A stretch of 7,129 nucleotides of DNA from Trueperella sp. Lineage in GTDB: Bacteria; Actinomycetota; Actinomycetes; Actinomycetales; Actinomycetaceae. The translations under genes and the position numbers were made by a program. The first letter of the stretch is position 1. Every line of letters starts with the position of its first letter. Shown here one piece after another: positions 5,198 to 7,129 of the stretch. The notes beneath the pieces were generated by a model. It was not told where the DNA came from and made no database searches. It was given only the letters and a program-made list of their open reading frames with translations. The DNA lies in assembly GCA_012727825.1 (NCBI GenBank), contig JAAYGH010000158.1, positions 1-7,129 on the forward strand. The letters are read 5' to 3'.

Positions 5198-7129
5198 CGG
5201 ACACGGGCGAAGAGATTCTGGCGCCGGGACTCAATTACCACTCGCTGAATGCTCAGCTGAATCTGTATGACGCCGATGGCAACATCCAATTCGATGCGGA
5301 TAAGCAGGCTGCGCACCAATACTTCCTCCAGCATGTCAATAAGAACACGGTGTACTTTCATGATCTGAAGGAAAAGTTGGATTACCTCCTTGAGGAGGGC
5401 TACTACGAGCCGGAGGTGCTTGAGCAGTACTCGTTCGACTTCATCAAGGAGCTCTACCAGGCCGCGTACGCTCACAAGTTCCGCTTTCCCACCTTCCTTG
5501 GTGCGTTTAAGTACTACACCTCATACACGCTCAAAACGTTCGATGGCACCCGCTATCTCGAGCGCTTTGAGGATCGCGTGTGCATGGTTTCGCTGTTCCT
5601 CGCCCGAGGGGACGAGGCCATGGCGATGGAACTCATGGAGGAGATCATCTCTGGGCGCTTCCAGCCGGCGACGCCGACGTTTTTGAACGCTGGCAAGACC
5701 GCTCGCGGCGAGCTCGTCTCCTGTTTCTTGTTGCGCGTTGAAGACAACATGGAATCCATTGCACGTGCGATTAATTCCTCGCTGCAGCTCTCCAAGCGCG
5801 GCGGTGGCGTGGCGTTGAACCTCACGAACCTGCGCGAGCAGGGCGCACCGATCAAGCGCATCGAGAATCAGTCGTCAGGCGTCAACCCGGTGATGAAGCT
5901 GTTGGAGGACTCCTTCTCCTACGCGAATCAGCTCGGAGCACGCCAGGGTGCAGGTGCGGTCTATCTGAATGCGCATCACCCCGACATCATGCGCTTCCTT
6001 GATACGAAGCGCGAAAATGCAGACGAGAAGATCCGCATCAAAACCCTCTCGCTCGGCGTCGTTATCCCTGACGTGACCTTCCGGCTTGCGCGCGATAACG
6101 CGGACATGTACCTCTTCTCGCCCTACGACGTCGAACGCGTTTACGGCGTGCCGTTCTCCGAGATTTCCGTGACCGAAAAGTACGACGAGATGGTCGACGA
6201 TAAGCGGATTAAGAAGACGAAGATCAGCGCGCGTCAATTCTTCCAAACGCTCGCCGAGATCCAGTTCGAATCTGGCTATCCGTACATCGTGTATGAAGAC
6301 ACCGTGAATAAGGCCAACCCGATCGAGGGTCGCATCTCGATGTCCAACCTGTGCTCTGAGATCCTGCAGGTCTCCACACCGTCGACGTTCAATGCGGACC
6401 TGTCCTACGACCATGTGGGCCGTGACATCTCGTGCAACCTTGGCTCGCTCAACATCGCGAAGGCAATGGATTCTCCGGACTTCGGTCAGACGATCCGCAC
6501 CGCGATTCGTGCACTGACCTCCGTGTCGGATCAGACCTCCATAGAGTCGGTGCCGTCGGTTAAGCGGGGCAATGAACTTTCGCACGCCATTGGTCTTGGC
6601 GCGATGAACCTGCACGGTTACCTGGGCCGCGAACGGATCCACTACGGATCACCCGAGGCTATCGACTTCACCAATATCTACTTCTACACCGTCACCTACT
6701 ACGCGATTAAAGCCTCGAACGAGCTCGCAAAAGAGCGCGGCACGTCGTTCTACAACTTTGAGAACTCTGACTATGCGAAGGGCACGTATTTCGACAAGTA
6801 CATCGATCAGGAGTGGGCGCCTGAGCATGACCGCGTGACAGAACTTTTCGAGGGAATTCACGTTCCGACTCAGGACGACTGGCGCGAGCTCAAATCTGCC
6901 GTGCAAGAGCACGGCATGTACAACCAGAATCTACAGGCGGTTCCGCCCACCGGTTCGATTTCGTACATCAACCACTCGACGTCGTCGATCCACCCGATCG
7001 TGTCCAAGATCGAGATTCGTAAGGAAGGCAAGCTCGGCCGCGTGTACTACCCGGCTGCGTACATGACGAACGACAATCTCGAGTACTTCCAAGACGCCTA
7101 CGAAATTGGCCCCGAGAAGATCATCGACA
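5194..7129 (+). CDS. nrdE: Class Ib ribonucleoside-diphosphate reductase alpha subunit NrdE, 3'-truncated by the window
   Basis: This is the catalytic subunit that reduces ribonucleoside diphosphates to deoxy forms, partnered by NrdF (not in the window) and reduced by NrdH. The frame is open from 5194 to the window end, 645 residues. By comparison with family members of about 715-725, some 70-80 residues are missing, including the C-terminal redox Cys pair. Active-site residues are present: Cys177 (LVSCFLL) and Cys414 (DISCNLG) form the redox pair, and SNLCSE gives Asn385, Cys387 (thiyl radical) and Glu389. [21 protein letters not shown] and [15 protein letters not shown] are family hallmarks. 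The N-terminus is short with no ATP-cone, as usual for class Ib. The TTG start overlaps the nrdI stop (TTGA), with GGAAG five bases upstream, suggesting coupled translation. Conservation begins at about residue 14 ([16 protein letters not shown]), consistent with this start. Confidence 0.95.
   Translation, partial: MTDTGEEILAPGLNYHSLNAQLNLYDADGNIQFDADKQAAHQYFLQHVNKNTVYFHDLKEKLDYLLEEGYYEPEVLEQYSFDFIKELYQAAYAHKFRFPTFLGAFKYYTSYTLKTFDGTRYLERFEDRVCMVSLFLARGDEAMAMELMEEIISGRFQPATPTFLNAGKTARGELVSCFLLRVEDNMESIARAINSSLQLSKRGGGVALNLTNLREQGAPIKRIENQSSGVNPVMKLLEDSFSYANQLGARQGAGAVYLNAHHPDIMRFLDTKRENADEKIRIKTLSLGVVIPDVTFRLARDNADMYLFSPYDVERVYGVPFSEISVTEKYDEMVDDKRIKKTKISARQFFQTLAEIQFESGYPYIVYEDTVNKANPIEGRISMSNLCSEILQVSTPSTFNADLSYDHVGRDISCNLGSLNIAKAMDSPDFGQTIRTAIRALTSVSDQTSIESVPSVKRGNELSHAIGLGAMNLHGYLGRERIHYGSPEAIDFTNIYFYTVTYYAIKASNELAKERGTSFYNFENSDYAKGTYFDKYIDQEWAPEHDRVTELFEGIHVPTQDDWRELKSAVQEHGMYNQNLQAVPPTGSISYINHSTSSIHPIVSKIEIRKEGKLGRVYYPAAYMTNDNLEYFQDAYEIGPEKIID

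Noticed and set aside
4921..5475. 184-codon open frame on the minus strand
   Set aside because: Antisense to nrdI and the start of nrdE, with no family resemblance.
5875..6642. 255-codon open frame on the minus strand
   Set aside because: It is entirely antisense to the strongly conserved nrdE coding sequence and is a by-product of its codon composition.

Overview
The window looks like a chromosomal segment of a moderately GC-rich actinobacterium. NrdE and the Fur-family protein resemble their mycobacterial counterparts. The luxS-mtnN pair and the style of the LuxS sequence point to the Actinomycetaceae/Bifidobacteriaceae side of the phylum rather than to mycobacteria. An Arcanobacterium- or Trueperella-like host is my inference, not something the sequence proves.

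Layout, left to right. (1) Positions 1-1199 (+) hold the C-terminal part of an oligopeptidase B-type S9 serine peptidase; its 5' end lies outside the window. (2) Positions 1196-1441 are a convergent intergenic stretch. It holds a 25-bp tandem repeat whose first copy includes the ptrB stop codon, a hairpin that fits a terminator for the minus-strand genes, and a second short repeat of 31-bp period. (3) Positions 1442-3885 (-) are transcribed furA, then luxS, then mtnN. MtnN hydrolyses S-adenosylhomocysteine (SAH) and methylthioadenosine (MTA). LuxS splits the resulting S-ribosylhomocysteine into homocysteine and the AI-2 precursor. The two genes overlap by ATGA. MtnN carries a C-terminal extension of about 215 residues ending in two repeats like those found beside homing endonucleases, which is the most unusual protein feature here. 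(4) Positions 3886-4428 form a 543-bp regulatory region between divergent furA and nrdH. It has a candidate furA operator, a dense cluster of DnaA-box-like 9-mers, and a well-formed pair of NrdR boxes. (5) Positions 4429-7129 (+) are nrdH, nrdI and nrdE of a class Ib ribonucleotide reductase; nrdE runs off the right edge. Strong hairpins separate nrdH from nrdI, and nrdE starts at a TTG that overlaps the nrdI stop.

How the genes work together. NrdH (electron donor), NrdI (flavodoxin-like activator of the dimanganese NrdF) and NrdE (catalytic subunit) make deoxyribonucleotides. Their control region appears to combine NrdR (dNTP/ATP-sensing repression) with possible DnaA binding, which would tie dNTP supply to replication initiation. 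The luxS-mtnN pair recycles SAH. The Fur-family regulator upstream may link that pair, and possibly the divergent metal-dependent reductase operon, to peroxide or metal status. No phage, transposon, CRISPR array, tRNA or rRNA was seen.
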